Shown: positions 33,680 through 43,516, counted from the stretch's first letter. The stretch: DNA of 64,000 nucleotides from JACDHG01 sp963811585 (GCA_963811585.1 CAWERR010000002.1:1-64000), one strand, 5' to 3'. A program made the numbers and translations. Notes: generated from the letters alone by a model not told the origin.

Positions 33680-34486
33680 TCACTTACCGAGGATCCCCGC
33701 TCGTGAGTCACTCACGCTGGCCGCTGCTTGACCGAGAAGACGCGCAGGCCAGGCGGCGGCGCCGAGTTCTCGAGAGACCGCGCGTGCGGTCTCACGCACC
33801 AGGTTCCTGACCTCAAGGCGGGCAAGGTCGCTGCCGGAGGACATCACGACGGCCATGGCCCCCACTGCTTCCCCGGACGAGTCGAAAACCGGGCTCGCCA
33901 GTGAGCTCTCTCCGATCACCGCCTCGTCCTGTTCCACGGCGATTCCGGCGGAGCGAACGTGGTCCAACTGGTCGTGAAGCCGTTCGGGCGACGTCACGGT
34001 CTCACCCGTCATGCTGCGTAACTCTCCGGCGAGGACCCGTTTCTCGTCCTCCCCCAGGAAGGCGAGCATGGCCTTGCCGAGAGCGCTGGCGTGGACGGGA
34101 ATGACGATGCCCACCTCCGGCATCTGCCGGCTGCCGTCCGGACGCGGTTCGTGGTGGATGATCACGACGTCGTCAATGAGCAAGACGCCAGTCCGTACCG
34201 AGAATCCGGTACGGCGGGCGAGGTCCTCCGCCCAGGGGATGGCCTTCGACCTGAGCTCTAGGGTGTCCAGGTAGACGTTGCCGAGCCGGAGTACGGCAGG
34301 GCCGAGCTGGTAGCGGCTGGAGCCACGCTCCTGCACGACCATCCCGTGCTCGACCAGGCTGCGGACGATTCCGTGAGTCGTCGAAGGCGCGAGCCCCAAG
34401 GCGGCGGCCAGCTCCGACAGGCTCATCCGTCTGGCGCCCTGGAGCTCGGTCAGAATCCGGATTGCGCGGTCGACCGATTGGATCAC
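33680..34486 (-). CDS. IclR-family regulator, probable glycerol/dihydroxyacetone regulator
   Basis: Intact 268-residue regulator. The N-terminal winged HTH is IQSVDRAIRILTELQGARRM with LGLAPSTTHGIVRSLVEHGM. The C-terminal effector-binding domain (about 75-250) includes IIHHEPRPDG and ASALGKAMLAFL. It is divergent from glpF-dhaKLM with about 130 bases between starts, the same arrangement as GylR-type IclR regulators of glycerol genes, so it likely controls them. Effector (glycerol, glycerol phosphate or dihydroxyacetone) is inferred. Confidence 0.88.
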   Translation of the reverse strand: MIQSVDRAIRILTELQGARRMSLSELAAALGLAPSTTHGIVRSLVEHGMVVQERGSSRYQLGPAVLRLGNVYLDTLELRSKAIPWAEDLARRTGFSVRTGVLLIDDVVIIHHEPRPDGSRQMPEVGIVIPVHASALGKAMLAFLGEDEKRVLAGELRSMTGETVTSPERLHDQLDHVRSAGIAVEQDEAVIGESSLASPVFDSSGEAVGAMAVVMSSGSDLARLEVRNLVRETARAVSRELGAAAWPARLLGQAAASVSDSRAGILGK

Positions 34487-34619
34487 ATCTGTCCCCTTCC
34501 ACCGTGACTGATTTCTCGAAAACTCTTGCGCACTAGTGAATCACAGGTGTAACTTCCCCAGCATATTCGACGATGTCGAATCTCGTTCGAACTCTTCTAG
34601 CGAAGGATGTGACACGGAC

Positions 34620-35411
34620 ATGCTTGACGAAACCACTCTGCTCCAGCGCCTGGGCGCTGAGGCCATCGGGACGGCCTTCTTGGTGTTCATCGGGGTGGGG
34701 GCAGTGCCTGCCACCTTGATCGTCAACGGGGACGCGCCTTTCACGATGGCCGACCTCGGCATGATTTCGCTGGCGTTCGGGACCATCGTGGTCGCCACCG
34801 TCTACGCCCTCGGGCACATCGGCGGCAACCACATCAACCCGGCTGTCACGCTAGGGCTTGCCGCCAGCGGCAAGTTCCCGTGGAGCCAGGTACCGGCGTA
34901 CATCGGCGCGCAGGTCGTGGGCGCCATCGTCGGCGCAACCGCGATCATCGGCGTGCTGGGCATGAAAGCCAGTGACGTCGGCCTCGGCGTCGCGTCGTAC
35001 GGCGACATCAGCACGGCGCAGGCGTTCACCGCGGAGTTCGTGGGGACCTTCATCCTCGTCTTCACCATCTTCGGCGTCATCCACCGCAAGGCCGCCGCCG
35101 GGTTCGCCGGCGTCGCGATCGGCTTGGTCGTGTTCGCCGCAATCATCCCCGTCGCCCCGGCGACAGGGGCGTCGATCAACCCCGCTCGCACGGTCGGGCC
35201 GATGCTCGTCCAACAAATCGCAGGCGGCGATGTGAAGTGGGGGCAGCTACCGGTCTACGTGATCGCCGAGCTACTGGCCGGCGTCTGTGCAGCCCTCCTC
35301 TACGGCCTGCTGACGCAGACTCCGCACGACCGCGAGACGACCAGTGCCGGCGTCGACCTCGGTGACCCCAAGACCGAGCCGGCGACCGCCGCCCAGACCA
35401 GCAACGTGTGA
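34620..35411 (+). CDS. glpF: Glycerol facilitator / aquaglyceroporin (MIP family)
   Basis: A 263-residue membrane channel with six helices and both NPA boxes, NHINPAVTLG and ASINPARTVGP. The acidic/aromatic positions resemble glycerol-conducting channels more than pure water channels, and adjacency to dihydroxyacetone kinase supports glycerol or dihydroxyacetone uptake. ATG 34620 follows GAAGGATG at 34600-34607. It heads the operon glpF-dhaK-dhaL-dhaM fusion and is divergent from an IclR gene. Confidence 0.9.
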   Translation: MLDETTLLQRLGAEAIGTAFLVFIGVGAVPATLIVNGDAPFTMADLGMISLAFGTIVVATVYALGHIGGNHINPAVTLGLAASGKFPWSQVPAYIGAQVVGAIVGATAIIGVLGMKASDVGLGVASYGDISTAQAFTAEFVGTFILVFTIFGVIHRKAAAGFAGVAIGLVVFAAIIPVAPATGASINPARTVGPMLVQQIAGGDVKWGQLPVYVIAELLAGVCAALLYGLLTQTPHDRETTSAGVDLGDPKTEPATAAQTSNV

Positions 35412-35446
35412 CCGAACCGCACAAACCGGATCCGGAAGGGATTCTC

Positions 35447-36448
35447 ATGAAGAAACTGATCAACGACCCGCAAGACGTCGTGGTCGAGGCACTACGCGGA
35501 ATCGAAGGGGCTCATCCAGAGCTCCAGGTCGACCATCAGCACAAGGTCATCTATCGCGGTGACGCCCCGAAGAAGAACAAGGTGGGCATCATCGCAGGCG
35601 GTGGGTCGGGGCACGAGCCTCTCCACGGCGGGTTCGTCGGCCTGGGCATGCTCGACGCCGCGTGTGCCGGCGAGGTCTTCACCTCGCCGGTACCTGACCA
35701 GATGCTGGCGGCCACCAAGCTGGTGGACGGTGGCGCGGGTGTGTTGCATGTCGTGAAGAACTACACCGGCGACGTCATGAACTTCGAGATGGCGGCCGAG
35801 CTGGCGGCGGCAGAGACCGGTGCGCGCGTCGTTTCGGTGGTCACCGACGACGACGTGGCCGTCCAGGACAGCACCTGGACCGCCGGGCGCCGCGGGGTCG
35901 GCGTCACCGTCCTGCTCGAGAAGATCGCTGGCGCGGCAGCCGAACAGGGTCGTGACCTCGACCAGGTCGCTGAGGTCGCCCGCACCGTCAACGCGAACGG
36001 CCGCAGCATGGGCGTGGCACTCACGTCGTGCACGGTGCCAGCTGCAGGCAAACCGACGTTCGACCTCGGCGAGGGCGAGATGGAGTTGGGCGTCGGCATC
36101 CATGGAGAGCCCGGCCGGGAGCGACTCCCGCTAGCACCCGCCAGCGAGATCGCCTCGTTGCTGGTCGAGCCCGTTCTCACCGACCTGTCCTTAAGCAAGG
36201 GAGACCCGATCGTCGCGTTTGTCAACGGACTGGGCGGCACCCCGTTGATCGAGCTCTACGTCTTGTTCAACGAGGTTCAGAAGATCCTAGGTGGGCGCGG
36301 CGTTCAGATCGCCCGGTCGCTCGTCGGCTCATACATCACGTCGCTCGAGATGGCCGGAGCGTCGATCACCTTGCTCAAGGTCGATGACGAGCTGCTCACC
36401 CTCTGGGACGCTCCCGTCAGCACCCCTGCGCTGCGTTGGGGCATCTGA
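35447..36448 (+). CDS. dhaK: Dihydroxyacetone kinase subunit DhaK
   Basis: A 333-residue substrate-binding subunit of PEP-dependent dihydroxyacetone kinase. The substrate pocket is GGGSGHEPLHGGFVG (about residue 45-60), and the histidine that forms a covalent hemiaminal with dihydroxyacetone is in MELGVGIHGEPG (about residue 215). It works as DhaK-DhaL-DhaM, receiving phosphate through ADP bound in DhaL. ATG 35447 is preceded by GGAAGGG. All three components are adjacent. The frame is intact. Confidence 0.94.
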   Translation: MKKLINDPQDVVVEALRGIEGAHPELQVDHQHKVIYRGDAPKKNKVGIIAGGGSGHEPLHGGFVGLGMLDAACAGEVFTSPVPDQMLAATKLVDGGAGVLHVVKNYTGDVMNFEMAAELAAAETGARVVSVVTDDDVAVQDSTWTAGRRGVGVTVLLEKIAGAAAEQGRDLDQVAEVARTVNANGRSMGVALTSCTVPAAGKPTFDLGEGEMELGVGIHGEPGRERLPLAPASEIASLLVEPVLTDLSLSKGDPIVAFVNGLGGTPLIELYVLFNEVQKILGGRGVQIARSLVGSYITSLEMAGASITLLKVDDELLTLWDAPVSTPALRWGI

Positions 36449-36452
36449 GGCG

Positions 36453-37088
36453 ATGGTCGAGAACGTCACCGCGGCGGCCCTCGAACAGTGGGTGCGTACC
36501 TTCGCCCACCTGGTCGCAACAAACCGCGACCACCTGACCGAGCTCGACGCGGCGATCGGCGATGCCGATCACGGGTCGAACATGGACCGGGGCTTGAAAG
36601 CCGCTGTGGAGGCGCTCGACGGCAACCCCCCGTCAACGGCGGGAGCGATGTTCTCCCAGGTGGGGTCCACGCTGATCTCGACCGTTGGAGGGGCCAGCGG
36701 CCCACTCTTCGGGACGCTCTTCCTGCGGATGGGTGGCTCGTTCGGGGCGGCCGAGGCCCTCACGGCAGCCGATGTCGCGGCTGCTCTGAAGGCAGGGCTC
36801 GGTGGTGTCATCGATCGTGGCAAGGCCGGGCCTGGCGACAAGACGATGTACGACGCGCTGGCGCCCGCCGTCGACGCGTTGGAGATCGCGCTGGCGGGGC
36901 ACGCCACCTTGGCCACCGGGCTGAAAACAGCGCGTGATGCAGCCGCTGCGGGTCGGGACGCGACCACACCGATGCTGGCGCGCAAGGGCCGGGCCAGCTA
37001 CCTCGGCGAGCGCAGCGTGGGACATCAGGACCCCGGCGCGACGACCGTTGCGCTCCTGCTCGAAGCAGCCACCGAGTCAACCTTCTAG
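36453..37088 (+). CDS. dhaL: Dihydroxyacetone kinase subunit DhaL
   Basis: A 211-residue ADP/ATP-binding subunit. The magnesium-nucleotide site is ELDAAIGDADHGSNMDRGL (family consensus DxxxGDGDHGxxM; an alanine replaces one glycine) and GPGDKTMYDALAPA marks the second half. It phosphorylates dihydroxyacetone held by DhaK and is recharged by the DhaM-type EIIA domain. It begins four bases after dhaK. Confidence 0.93.
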   Translation: MVENVTAAALEQWVRTFAHLVATNRDHLTELDAAIGDADHGSNMDRGLKAAVEALDGNPPSTAGAMFSQVGSTLISTVGGASGPLFGTLFLRMGGSFGAAEALTAADVAAALKAGLGGVIDRGKAGPGDKTMYDALAPAVDALEIALAGHATLATGLKTARDAAAAGRDATTPMLARKGRASYLGERSVGHQDPGATTVALLLEAATESTF

Positions 37089-37118
37089 TCCGTGTCCGTG
37101 CGCCGAGAGGACATCACC

Positions 37119-39653
37119 ATGCCCAGTGAGCTGAGTGCGCTCGACCCTACAGAGGGCGGGACGGTGGCCTCGGTCGACACGGAGGCCGGGCCGAACGTCG
37201 GGCTGGTCGTCGTCTCCCACAGCCGCACCCTCGCCGGCGCTGCGGTAGCGCTGGCGATGGAGATGGTGCATGGCCGAGCCTTGACGATCGAAGTCGCTGC
37301 AGGTCTCGACGAGACGACGTTCGGAACTGACGCCATCACCATCATGGAAGCGATCCAGCGGGCCGACGGCCCAGCCGGCGTCGTCGTCCTGATGGACCTC
37401 GGAAGCGCCGTGCTCAGCACCGAGCTGGCGCTGGACCTGTTGCCCGACCCCGCCGTCCGCGATCGCGTCACACTCTCACCGGCCCCTATCGTCGAGGGTC
37501 TCGTCGTCGCTGCGGTGGCGGCGTCCGGCGGAGCCGACAGGGTGGAGGTCGCGGCCGAGGCGCGCGCCGCGTTGATGGGCAAGTCCGCCCATCTGTCATC
37601 TCCCACCGATGCAGACGGTGCGGCAGCCAGCGACGAGGTGGATGCGGAGATCGTGGGAGTCTTCACAGTCGACAACACCCACGGGCTGCACGCCCGACCG
37701 GCCGCCCGACTGGTCAGCCAGGTACGGGGGCTCGACGCGACCGTCCAGCTGCGCAACCTCAGCACGGGCGCCGGACCGGTGCCGGCCGGAAGCCTCAGCC
37801 GGGTCGCGACCCTGGCGGCGCTGCACGGGCACCAGGTCGAGATTCGGGCCTCCGGGCCCCAGGCCGAAGAAGCCGTGGAGCACCTTCTCACCCTCGCGAG
37901 GCGCCGGTTCGACGAGACTATCGACGACGCAGCGTCGTCTCCGGCTCCCGTCGCGACCATCCAGCGCAATGGTCCGCTGCCGGCCTCACCGGGGATCGCG
38001 ATAGGCCCAGTTCGCCAGCTGACCGCGGTCGTGGTCGACCGGGACCAACTCTCTGTGGGAGATGCGGCTGCCGAGTGGCGACGCATCGTCGAGTCTGTAG
38101 CGGCGGTTCGTCGGGAGATCGAGCACGTGCGCGTCCTCACGATGCGGGACATCGGTGCCGAGGAGGCAAGCATCTTCGAGGCGCACCTGTCCCTGCTCAC
38201 CGACGCCGACATGCTCGCCGACGTCAAGGCCAGGATCGGCGCAGGGTCAGGGGCAACCGCCGCCTGGACCGACTGTGTGTCCGACGTGGAACGCGCATGG
38301 GCAGACCTGCCAGACCCTTATCTGAGAGAGCGCGCCGCAGACGTCCATGCCGTCGGGGCACAGGTGCTTCGTGGCCTTACGGGAGAACCCGCGCGGCAGA
38401 TGTCGGCGCAGGGTGTGCTGGTGGCCACCGACTTAACGCCGGTCGAGACAGCCGGCCTGGATCTGGACCTCGTTACCGGCGTCGTCCTGGCCGAGGGGAG
38501 TCCGACGTCGCACGCTGCCATCTTGGCCCGAGCACGCGACATCCCGGTTGTCGTGGCGGCCGGCCGCGCCATCCTGACGGTTCCCGAGGGGACCATCGTC
38601 TTGCTCGACGGCAGCTCAGGTGAGCTTCACGTCGACCCGTCAGCTGAGCTGCTGGACGAGTACCGACGACGCGCCTCGGAGCGGTCTGAGCAACGCGGAC
38701 AGGAGCTCGCTGTAGCCGAGCATCCGGCCGTGACACGCGACGGCACAACTATGGTCGTGGCCGCCAACCTCGGATCGGTGAACGATGCCCATGCCGCGCT
38801 ACGGTGCGGGGCCGACGGCGCCGGACTCGTGCGTACCGAGTTCCTGTTCCTCGACAGGAGCGGTGCACCGTCCATCGAGGAACAACAGAGCGTGTACGAA
38901 GCGATCGCCGACGCCATGGCCGGTCGCCGGGTCACGCTGCGGACCCTCGACGTCGGCGGAGACAAGCCGCTCCCGTACCTGCCGATGGCGGCGGAGTCGA
39001 ACCCGTTCCTCGGGCAGCGCGGTATCCGGCTCAGCCTCGAGCATCCAGACTTGCTGCACGACCAGATGGTCGCAATCTGCCACACCGCGCGGCGACACCC
39101 GATCAGCGTCATGATCCCAATGGTGTCGACGCCCGCTGAGATGATCGAGGCGCGTCACATCCTCACCGACGCAGCCGGCCCGTCTGGCCTCCCTGAAGGT
39201 CTGCGGATCGGCACGATGATCGAGGTACCCGCCGCCGCGCTCAAGATGGAGGCCTTCCTGCCGTACGTCGACTTCGTCAGCATCGGCACCAACGACCTCA
39301 CCCAGTACACGCTCGCGGCCGAACGCGGGAACGGCGCCGTGGCGGCCCTGTCCGACGCACTCGACCCCGGCGTGCTCAGCCTGATCCAGCAGGTGTGCGA
39401 CACAGCGCGAGGTCGCATCGACGTGGCCGTGTGCGGCGAGGCAGCCTGCGACGAGTTGGCCATTCCCGTGCTCATCGGGCTCGGCGTGCGCGAGCTGAGC
39501 GTCTCACCGCCCGCCGTACCCCGGGTCAAGGCGGCCATACGAGAACTCGACCTCAGGACCTGCGCCGAGGTCGCCCACCGGGCACTTGCCATGCCCGGCG
39601 CCGACGACGTCCGCAAACTCGTACTCGCGGCGATCTCGGACGGCCCTAGCTGA
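37119..39653 (+). CDS. dhaM: DhaM-HPr-Enzyme I fusion phosphotransferase
   Basis: About 844 residues combining three PTS modules. An EIIA-Man/DhaM domain (about 15-140) has active histidine in GLVVVSHSRTLAGA. An HPr domain (about 180-270) has active histidine in TVDNTHGLHARPAARLV. Enzyme I (about 285-840) has SPGIAIGP at its start, phosphohistidine loop GSPTSHAAILARARDIPVV and the PEP-binding GIRLSLEHP, IGTMIEVPAAAL and TNDLTQYTLAAER motifs. The CGEAACDE loop replaces the usual CGELAGDP. It can carry PEP phosphate to DhaL without any other PTS protein. ATG 37119, with GAGAGG eight bases upstream, is preferred over GTG 37092. Confidence 0.92.
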   Translation: MPSELSALDPTEGGTVASVDTEAGPNVGLVVVSHSRTLAGAAVALAMEMVHGRALTIEVAAGLDETTFGTDAITIMEAIQRADGPAGVVVLMDLGSAVLSTELALDLLPDPAVRDRVTLSPAPIVEGLVVAAVAASGGADRVEVAAEARAALMGKSAHLSSPTDADGAAASDEVDAEIVGVFTVDNTHGLHARPAARLVSQVRGLDATVQLRNLSTGAGPVPAGSLSRVATLAALHGHQVEIRASGPQAEEAVEHLLTLARRRFDETIDDAASSPAPVATIQRNGPLPASPGIAIGPVRQLTAVVVDRDQLSVGDAAAEWRRIVESVAAVRREIEHVRVLTMRDIGAEEASIFEAHLSLLTDADMLADVKARIGAGSGATAAWTDCVSDVERAWADLPDPYLRERAADVHAVGAQVLRGLTGEPARQMSAQGVLVATDLTPVETAGLDLDLVTGVVLAEGSPTSHAAILARARDIPVVVAAGRAILTVPEGTIVLLDGSSGELHVDPSAELLDEYRRRASERSEQRGQELAVAEHPAVTRDGTTMVVAANLGSVNDAHAALRCGADGAGLVRTEFLFLDRSGAPSIEEQQSVYEAIADAMAGRRVTLRTLDVGGDKPLPYLPMAAESNPFLGQRGIRLSLEHPDLLHDQMVAICHTARRHPISVMIPMVSTPAEMIEARHILTDAAGPSGLPEGLRIGTMIEVPAAALKMEAFLPYVDFVSIGTNDLTQYTLAAERGNGAVAALSDALDPGVLSLIQQVCDTARGRIDVAVCGEAACDELAIPVLIGLGVRELSVSPPAVPRVKAAIRELDLRTCAEVAHRALAMPGADDVRKLVLAAISDGPS

Positions 39654-39798
39654 TCTGACCAGCGCGCAGCCGAGTCGCCGCCATCCAAGGCGAGCACAAG
39701 CAGCACAACTAGTCCGTGCGCATCAACGAGACGTCAGGTCGAAGGCGCCGGACACCCCGCAGGGAGAATTCAGTCCCCAGCAAGATGACCCCCTACCT

Positions 39799-40095
39799 GT
39801 GATCGATGCGGGCAGCGAAGTCCGCACGTACGACGTCGTTGCGACCCGCAATGGTCGGCGGGTGGAGATCAACACCGGCCGTGGCATCGTCGAAGTCGTC
39901 GAGGTGACGCGAGGCGGCACTCCGGTCCGCACTGCTCGCTTCATGGCCAACCGAATCCTGGCCCTCGTCGAGCATCCCGCGGCGGCCCGCGAAATCGGAC
40001 AGCAGCTCCTCGAGCCTCCGGTCGAACCTCACCCACCTGACGGCGCAACAGGCGCCGGTCTCACAGGAGGACGCGGAGTGCTACGAGCGAGATGA
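39799..40095 (+). CDS. Small hypothetical protein
   Basis: About 98 residues if GTG 39799 is the start. The sequence PVIDAGSEVRTYDVVATRNG then RRVEINTGRGIVEVVEVTRG and RTARFMANRILALVEHPA has a balanced, coding-like composition and strand-turn-strand pattern, and the codon positions are GC-rich at third base. I know no family. It ends in a tail-to-tail overlap of 35 bases with frdD, so the true C-terminus may be shorter. It could be co-transcribed with the dha operon. Confidence 0.45.
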   Translation: MIDAGSEVRTYDVVATRNGRRVEINTGRGIVEVVEVTRGGTPVRTARFMANRILALVEHPAAAREIGQQLLEPPVEPHPPDGATGAGLTGGRGVLRAR

Positions 40096-40403
40096 TGGCG
40101 GCGCTGCCGTAGCAGACGACGGCGGTGCCCTTTTTCGACTGGATCTGCAGACCGTCGTACAGCGTGTAGCGGAAACGGTGCGCGCTGTGGACCAGCATCA
40201 TGACGAACAGGCCGAACAAGACGAGGATGGTCAGCGGGTTGCCGATCACGGCCTCGAGGTGGTCGTGATCCGGCGCGTCCAGCCAACCGAGCGGGTAGGC
40301 GAGCGCGAAGAGGAACGCGAGGCTGGGCAGGAAGATCGCGGCCATCACTCCCCCACCGCTGAACATGAGCCACACGAACGGCGTCGACGCGTAGCTTGGT
40401 CAT
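40061..40403 (-). CDS. frdD: Fumarate reductase subunit D (membrane anchor), frame break near start
   Basis: Membrane anchor subunit of about 114 residues with three helices. After the first codons a one-base indel near 40395 shifts frame; the true start reads YASTPFVWLMFSGGGVMAAI, then LPSLAFLFALAYPLGWLDAP, the typical FrdD beginning, and ends in SAHRFRYTLYDGLQIQSKKG and a last helix. ATG 40403 overlaps the frdC stop (ATGA). With FrdC it anchors the catalytic FrdAB dimer and binds (mena)quinone. Confidence 0.8.
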
Positions 40404-40790
40404 CCGGTCACCAGCCAGTAGATGAAGGCGGAGACCACCGCGAGCCCGACGTACTGCGAGGCGATGATCAACGAGGCAGGGCACCGGGCGGCCGCCGAGC
40501 CGGGCATCCATCGCCTTCGGCGTCAGGCTGAACCAGGTGATCGCGTGGAGCACCACGAAGGCGAAGGCGATCACGTTCCAGGCCACGACTATCGGGTGCG
40601 AGGCGAAGTCGAGGAAGTCGTCATACGCCTCCTCGCCCCGACCGACGGCGGTGATGAGGACCAGCAGGAAGACGACGAAGCAGGCGATGAAGATGCTGCT
40701 CAGCTCGCGCATCACGAAGATGAAGTACGACCGCTTCTTGAGCCACCAGAACGTCTGGACGGAGTGCCGGTAGGTGCGCAGGTCGCTCAC
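40400..40790 (-). CDS. frdC: Fumarate reductase subunit C (membrane anchor), frame break
   Basis: About 130 residues. It starts VSDLRTYRHSVQTFWWLKKR and continues SYFIFVMRELSSIFIACFVV, the canonical FrdC N-terminus and first helix, then NVIAFAFVVLHAITWFSLTP. Frame changes near 40490; the end in the other frame is IIASQYVGLAVVSAFIYWLV plus TG and TGA at 40400-40402. GTG 40790 is proposed as start. In the given sequence this gene reads in frame with frdB without an intervening stop (see findings). Confidence 0.78.
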
Positions 40791-41534
40791 CGCGAGACCC
40801 CTCGGCATCAGCAACTTCATGGACTCTGTTGCGGCCTTCAGCTTGTAGCGCTGGATGGCGCCGGCGGGGTCCACGTGCTTGGGGCAGACCGCCGTGCACT
40901 CGCCGACGAACGTGCAGCCCCAGACGCCCTCGTGCTCGATGAGTACGTCGAGGCGTTCGCGGGTGCCGTGGTCGCGGGAGTCGAGGTCGTAGCGCTCGGC
41001 GAGCGCGATCGCGGCCGGGCCCATGAACTCGGGGTCGAGGCCGTAGACCGGGCAGGCGGCGTAGCAGAGCATGCAGTTGATGCACATGCTGAACTGCTTG
41101 AAGACGTCGAGCTCCTCCGGCGTCTGCAGGTATTCGCCGTCGTCGATCGACTGCTCCTGCTCCTCGTCGCGGATGATCCACGGCTTGACCCGCGGCAGCT
41201 TGCGCATGAAGTCGCTCATGTCGATGACGAGGTCGCGGATGATGGGGAAGTTCGCGAGCGGCTCGATGCGGATCGGGCCGGGCGCGTAGTCGACGAGGAA
41301 CGTGCCGCACGTCAGCTCGGGCTCGCCGTTGACGTTCATCCCGCAGCTGCCGCAGATGCCCATCCGGCACGACCAGCGGAAGGACAGGGTGGGGTCGATC
41401 TCGTCCTTGATGTGGTTGAGCGCGTCGAGGACCGACCAGTCCTCGCGCAGGGGTACGTCGTACTCCTGCGTCCCCGGCTCGGAGTCGGTGTCGGGCCGGT
41501 ACCGCGACACCACAAGTTCGATGCTGTCCGCCAT
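40787..41534 (-). CDS. frdB: Fumarate reductase / succinate dehydrogenase iron-sulfur subunit
   Basis: About 250 residues, electron-transfer subunit with three Fe-S clusters. The [2Fe-2S] ligands are in RWSCRMGICGSCGMNVNGEP and TCGTFLVDY; the [4Fe-4S]/[3Fe-4S] ligands are in FSMCINCMLCYAACPVYGLD and GVWGCTFVGECTAVCPKHVD. ATG 41534 is supported by GGGAGGT just upstream, which overlaps the frdA stop. No stop codon separates it from frdC; a lost base near the MPRG segment would restore an SR-stop end overlapping the GTG start of frdC. Confidence 0.9.
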
Positions 41535-41536
41535 GG

Positions 41537-43296
41537 CTACCTCCCGTAGGTCCGCTCGCCCGGTGGCCACCGGGTGATCGTCACCGGGAGCCGCTCGACG
41601 CGCGACGTCCCGTCATCGTTGCGGCTGATCAGCAGATGGGCGAGGAACTGCTCGTCGTCGCGGGCCGGGAAGTCGGTGCGCTGGTGGGCGCCGCGGGACT
41701 CCTCGCGCTTCAGCCCCGACTGCAGGATGCACTCGGCGATGTCGAGCATGTTCGCCAGCTCCAGCGCCGCGGTCAGCTCGGTGTTGAACGACGGGCTCGT
41801 GTCGGCCACCCCGACGTTGCGCGCCCGCTGCTTGCAGCTCGGCCAGGGTGTCGACGCCCTTGGCCATCGAGGGCCCGGTGCGGAAGATCCCGGCGCTGTC
41901 CTCCATGGTCGTCTGCATCTCGGTCGCGGATCGCGGAGACCTTCTCGCTCCCCGCGCCCTTGCCGAGCAGGTCGCGCTCGAGCCGGCGTACCTCGTCGGC
42001 GGCCTGGCTGGCGATGGCCGGAGGAGGGTGCGCTGGCGCTGCCGGCGTACTCCGCGGCCGCCTTGCCTGCCCGGGCGCCGAAGACCAGCAGCTCGGGCAA
42101 CGAGTTCGAGCCGAGCCGGTTGGCGCCGTTGATGCTCACGCACGCGGTCTCGCCGGCGGCGTACAGGCCCGCGATGGGCGTCGCGCCGTCGATGTCGGTG
42201 TGGACGCCGCCCATCATGTAGTGCACGACGGGCCGGACCGGGATCAGCTCGGTCACCGGGTCGATGCGTTCGTACGACCGGCACAGCTCGCGCACCATGG
42301 GGAGCTTGGCTTCGATCATCTTCTCGCCGAGGTGGCGGAGGTCGAGGTGGACGATCGGTCCGTACGGCGAGTCGGTGGTGCGGCCCTTCTCGACTTCGTG
42401 CACGAACGCCTGCGACAGCCGGTCGCGCGGACCGAGCTCCATGCTGCGCATCACGGGTGTCGGTGAGGGGGTGCCGAGGTCGTAGTCCTGCAGGTAGCGG
42501 TAGCCGTCCTTGTTGAGCAGCCAGCCGCCCTCGGCCCGGGTCGCCTCGGTGATCAGGATGCCGGTGAACGGCAGGCCGGTCGGGTGGTACTGGACGAACT
42601 CCATGTCCTTCAGCGGCGCGCCGGCACGGTAGGCCAGGGACATGCCGTCGCCGGTGTTGATGTTGGCGTTCGTGGTGAACGGGAAGACCTTGCCGCCGCC
42701 GCCGGTGCAGAGGATGACGGCCTTCGCAGCGATCGTGTGGATCTTGCCGTTGAGCAGCTCGATCGCGACGACGCCGTGCACCCGGCCGTCGTCCACGAGC
42801 AGCTTGGTGACGAAGCCTTCGTCGTACCGGGTCACGGCGGTCGTACTTCAGCGACGTCTGGAACAGCGTGTGCAGCATGTGGAACCCGGTCTTGTCGGCG
42901 GCGAACCACGTGCGCATGTTCTTCATGCCGCCGAAGGCCCGCACGGCGATGCGCCCGTCAGGTTGCCGGCTCCACGGGCAGCCCCAGTGCTCGAGCTGCA
43001 GCAGCTCGCGCGGTGCCTGCTCGACGAAGTACTCGATGGCGTCCTGGTCGCCGAGCCAGTCGCTGCCCGAGATGGTGTCGTAGATGTGCTCGTCGAGCGT
43101 GTCGTCCTCGGCGATGACTCCGGCGGCGCCGCCCTCGGCGGACACGGTGTGGCTGCGCATCGGGTAGACCTTGGAGATCGACGGCTACGTCGAGGTTCGG
43201 GTTGGTCTCGGCGATGGCGATTGCGGCGCGCAGGCCGGCACCGCCCCCGCCGACCAGGAGCACGTCGTGTGCGGCGGCGAAGTCGCCGTCACCCAC
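41537..43296 (-). CDS. frdA: Fumarate reductase / succinate dehydrogenase flavoprotein subunit, frame breaks
   Basis: Catalytic FAD subunit, about 585 residues when joined. The N-terminus has the dinucleotide motif DVLLVGGGGAGLRAAIAIAE, then the flavin-linking histidine region MRSHTVSAEGGAAGVIAE, the active-site loop FVQYHPTGLPFTG, VRPVVHYMMGGVHTDIDG, and GLYAAGETACVSINGANRLG. Frames change near 43185, 42840, 42045 and 41830-41930. It interconverts succinate and fumarate. The FrdC/FrdD anchors argue for the menaquinone-linked fumarate-reductase-type enzyme used by many actinobacteria. GTG 43296 overlaps the end of the small gene before it. Confidence 0.85.
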
Positions 43297-43516
43297 CGCT
43301 CAGCAGCTGGTCGACCAGCACCTTGCCTTTGTGGTGGACGAGCATGAAGTGCACGCTGCCGTCGTGGTACTCCTCCTTCGAGCTCTTGCAGCCGCAGTCG
43401 TACGTCGTGTGCTCGGTGATCAGTCCATGCTGGTCCTCGGTCACGGTGCGTTCGCCGGCTGTCGACCGGCCGCACGGCGCGAGCGTCGCTTCGAGACGAC
43501 TGGTGGTTGAAGTCAC
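43289..43516 (-). CDS. Small conserved protein leading the frd operon
   Basis: About 75 residues from GTG 43516, which has GGGAGG nine bases upstream; a shorter form could start at GTG 43444. The conserved half is TYDCGCKSSKEEYHDGSVHF followed by MLVHHKGKVLVDQLLSGG, with a CGC cysteine pair and two histidines. Similar short reading frames precede succinate dehydrogenase/fumarate reductase genes in related actinobacteria. Its stop overlaps the frdA start, so it is translationally coupled and might help assemble or load the complex; that is inference. Confidence 0.65.
   Translation of the reverse strand: MTSTTSRLEATLAPCGRSTAGERTVTEDQHGLITEHTTYDCGCKSSKEEYHDGSVHFMLVHHKGKVLVDQLLSGG

Noticed and set aside
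40029..41570. A single natural FrdB-FrdC-FrdD polyprotein
   Set aside because: The frdC and frdD ends and starts (ATGA overlap, normal C-termini) are present in other frames, so the long frame is better explained by indels.
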